Below are positions 61,104 to 64,000 of a stretch of 64,000 nt of DNA, piece by piece; positions within the stretch are counted from its first letter, which is position 1, and the number at the start of each line of letters is the position of its first letter. Made by a program: the position numbers and the translations under genes. The notes under the pieces were generated by a model that worked only from the letters and a program-made list of their open reading frames with translations, searched no databases and was not told the DNA's origin. Source of the stretch: Camillea tinctor (Eukaryota; Ascomycota; Sordariomycetes; Xylariales; Xylariaceae); assembly GCA_022578605.1 (NCBI GenBank), contig MU394122.1, positions 124,001-188,000 of the forward strand, in the 5' to 3' direction.

Positions 61104-64000
61104 ATGGGTAGTAGTATGGAGAATACACCGGAATACTATGGCAGCTTGGTTGCCTTCGAGGGCCCCGAAGAAACAGTTTTGACCCAACTTCGGTTGCTCC
61201 CCAGCTCATCAAAAGTATTGATCATCCCGTCACTTCGATATTTCTTGCCCTCAGATACCGACGACTCGTCATTCGATCCCCGGTCCTATATTTTGAAGGT
61301 TCACGAAGCTTGCAATGCTCGCGCACAAGTAGCACGCTCATACTTGCAATATGGCACCCCAGATAATAAACGACTTGCTTTCATGCATGGAGGAACAGCT
61401 AGTGCTCGACTAGATTGCATTGATGTCATCAGTGCGCATAGTGCGAATGGAGATATAGCGGAAGCTGAAAAGATCTTCAACAAGCTCGTACAGAATGGCG
61501 TTGGAGGTCTACGGAGCCAGGGGAAAGATATGAAAAGTCCCGTGTTGGAGGAACCACATATTGCCGGGGTTGTGCAGGGTGACTTCGATGATGATATGAT
61601 GGACGATCCGATTTCTCGAGCAATGAAAGCTGCCGAGGCTTTGGATCGTAAAACCGCTTCTCTGCAGACCTATAATGAGATCGACCTCACGGTCAAACCC
61701 CGACCTCGAAGCACGAGCGTCCCAGCATTACGTACAATTGACGATTTCCGATGGAACACACCTTTCTATACGTTTGGTGGTCCTGGATATTGGCGAAATC
61801 TAGCTAATCAAGGGATGAAGGAAAACCAGATAGGTAATATCAGTCTACGAGACACCAGAAAATGCCATTTCAGCTAACATCTATGGATAGAGAATCAGCG
61901 GGCATCAATGGCTCTGGACAGTCCTCCCAGTGGCCCAATGTTTCCAAGTTCCACCAGAGAAGGGTATTCTAGGCCCCCATTATCACCACTCGGTCTCAAC
62001 CTAGACAGCCCAGGATCTCCCACGTTCAGTTCAGCACCGAATACACCAACGGTAATAGGTGAGGCACATGTTATTGATGTACGCTGGTCTCCTGAACGAA
62101 CCGATGGGGTAGGCTGTCCTTACATTTCTGCTTGCCATAATCGAACTATGTCCCTGTCAACAACAGCTCTGCCGGGGTCAAAGGATACCGGCAATCAGTA
62201 TAATAGGACAATCCATGCTACATATCCGCGAGATAGCTTACAAGAGGTGAAACATGCTCGTCAATCTAGATCCTTCAGCGAAATTCGGCGACCAGCCTTC
62301 TCTGAACCGAGCAGAGCTACGGCCAGACGCTGTCCGCCACCCCCCCTTAAATTGGACTGCAAACCATTAAGACGACCGAGATCATACGTCAGCCAGAGCA
62401 CTAATTCTAGGCCTAAATATATAAGTCCAAGGGCATCCACTGACGGCATTCTTCCATGTCAGGATGGACACATAGAAAGTGATGGGTTATCCCATAACTT
62501 AGAAGAAGATGTTGACCCTGGAAATTATGAGCCATTTGAGATAGTCTTGCCGATGGTCGAAGACTTCGTCCTTCACCTTAAAGATGACGAAGATCCCCAC
62601 TCGCGATTGGACGACATAATAAAACGCTTCAGGGATGGTACTATTCAAATGCCTACACCACCATCCTCGCGTGAGCTTGAAAGATCACAGGCTTCAGGGG
62701 AACCAACATCTACATCCGCCCACAAAAATAACGCAATGACACATCCGGAAGCTCGGAAAGCAGGAGTACCCCTATCCCAGCCAGATCCCGGTGAATATGA
62801 CCCTTTCGCGTTTCATGGAGACTACCTCGAGCCCAAATCCCGCTCAGCCACCAGAAGCATCTCAGGTAGAAGCCAAACTGTAGTGGGATCGTCACCGCCC
62901 ACTCCCGCCCAGACACCGCCCCCCGCAGACCGGCCACCGAAGAAGACATTCCACAAGCTCAACATCACCGACTTCAAGACTGCGATATGCGTACAGGACT
63001 CTCTGCGGTCTATCCTCAAAGTATACTTCTCGCCCGAGAATATCGGCTACCAGCAGTTCAAATCCCCCCTGCTCCCCGAGCTCGGCAGCTTCTGGGAGCC
63101 GGTCTTCTGCAAGCCAGAGCCCAGTAACCCTAAACAAGCGACGCGTAAGCCCGACCTTATCCTCGCCATCGGTGCCCAGGGAGGCGTAGACCAATCACTC
63201 CTCGGCACCATCACCACGTCCCTCGAGAAGCTCGGCGCGAGACCGAACGGTACGACGCACAGCGCCAGGGTCGACTTAAGGTGAGCCCCCCCTTTACATC
63301 CCCACTAACTTATATACTAACCCACACCAACCTAGATACCTCATCGCCACCGCCTGGCAAACCTTCGCGGCGCGCCCGCTCGCCGAGGAAGTCAAAGACG
63401 ACCCGCTCTCGGACCCGGACCTCCTCGCCACGCTCCTGATCCCGCACCTCGAGACCTACCTCTCGACGCACACGCGCGCGCGCCTGCTGCTCCTCGAGTA
63501 CCCGGCGTCGCACCTGGCGACCGTCCTCGCGCTGCAGCGGCTGCTCGGCGGGGACCTGGTGAAAGTAGTCGGGGTGCTGGGGCCGGCGTCCCGGCGAGCG
63601 GCGCACGCGCACCGGGGGCCGTCGTTCTCGGGGGCCAACTACCTGCTCGGGTCGCGCGCGACGCCGGCCGACATCGCGGCGCTGATCGCCGACGTGTGGC
63701 GCGTGCTGCTGGACATCTCGGCGCAGTACGGGCCGCCGGACGGGGGCATCCTGCCCGCGGGGCCGATCGCCGACGCGGCGGGCATGCTCGGGTTCCGGCC
63801 TCCTGTGCCGGAACCGCCGCGCTTGCACCGCGATGGGGTGGCCGTTAGGAGCGCGGGTTCGCGCGGGCGCGGTGGGGGGCCGTCCCGGGCGAGCAAGCTG
63901 CTGCGTGTGCTGGGGGGCGCGGACGAGCAGTCGTCGGTGTACTTGAATAACATCATGGACGCGGATGAGGAGGAAGACAACTGCGATGGTGAGGGAAAGG
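61104..64000 (+). CDS. Large conserved fungal protein ('gastric mucin-like'), 3' end outside window
   Basis: Exons are 61104-61833, 61891-63280 and 63336 to beyond 64000; at least about 928 aa, continuing. An in-frame Met at 61092 is an alternative start. It begins MGSSMENTPEYYGSLVAFEG and continues with a folded N-terminal domain (EETVLTQLRLLPSSSKVLI, FDPRSYILKVHEACNARAQV, FMHGGTASARLDCIDVI). A long Pro/Ser-rich region follows, with SRPPLSPLGLNLDSPGSPT and repeated charged motifs (PGNYEPFEIVLPMVEDFVLH, then PGEYDPFAFHGDY). A conserved C-terminal domain begins FHKLNITDFKTAICVQDSLR and carries ILAIGAQGGVDQSLLGTITT, YLIATAWQTFAARPLAEEVK and LLLLEYPASHLATVLALQRL. The 'mucin' label comes only from Ser/Pro richness; function unknown. 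The last 650 bp are much richer in GC. Confidence 0.85.

Noticed and set aside
63310..63828. 172-codon minus-strand frame rich in Arg
   Set aside because: Antisense of the GC-rich third exon of the gastric-mucin-like gene.

Overview
The window is nuclear DNA from a filamentous ascomycete (Pezizomycotina, most likely a Sordariomycete). The genes carry short spliceosomal introns (about 50-110 bp, GT...AG, often with a CTAAC-type branch point). The gene set is typical of moulds: an Sfl1-type HSF factor, a PTH11-like receptor, secreted glucoamylase with a starch-binding domain, a CYP52-like P450 and a large Pezizomycotina-only protein often named 'gastric mucin-like'. Exon joins were worked out by hand from splice signals, phase and family resemblance. 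No database search was run.

Layout. 1-3.8 kb: AT-rich leader, then SFL1-type transcription factor (+). 4.9-5.9 kb: basic low-complexity protein (-). 6.8-8.7 kb: CYP52-like P450 (-). 10.1-11.6 kb: mitochondrial succinyl-CoA ligase beta (+). 12.4-13.0 kb: two-span membrane protein (-). 16.1-16.4 kb: 87-aa protein with a CPCNSC motif (+). 17.2-18.3 kb: fructosamine-kinase family protein (+). 18.8-20.2 kb: nicotinamide riboside kinase (+). 20.8-22.8 kb: glucoamylase (-). 25.8-27.7 kb: SART1/Snu66 splicing factor (+). 28.4-30.5 kb: two uncharacterised genes (-). 31.1-32.4 kb: epoxide hydrolase (-). 34.3-34.9 kb: frameshifted NmrA-like pseudogene (+). 35.7-37.7 kb: two small genes (+). 38.4-40.3 kb: PTH11-like seven-helix protein (-). 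40.3-44.6 kb: gene-poor. 44.6-48.9 kb: divergent pair of Ctf4/Mcl1/SepB (-) and a WD40 protein (+), with two MluI-type cell-cycle boxes between them. 49.5-53.2 kb: valyl-tRNA synthetase with a built-in mitochondrial leader (+). 53.7-55.9 kb: beta-trefoil-like protein with a membrane tail (+) and a short-chain dehydrogenase (-). 55.9-61.1 kb: gene-poor. 61.1-64.0 kb: gastric-mucin-like protein (+), running off the window.

Most genes are unrelated housekeeping or accessory functions. I see no operon, no biosynthetic cluster with a backbone enzyme, no CRISPR and no intact transposon. I did not find a convincing new multi-gene system. The most useful leads are the small spliced genes at 16.1 kb and 37.2 kb, the paired MCB boxes beside the replication gene, the dual-start valyl-tRNA synthetase with a 12-nt exon, the trefoil/membrane fusion, a G-quadruplex-type run inside an NRK1 intron, and the decayed NmrA gene.
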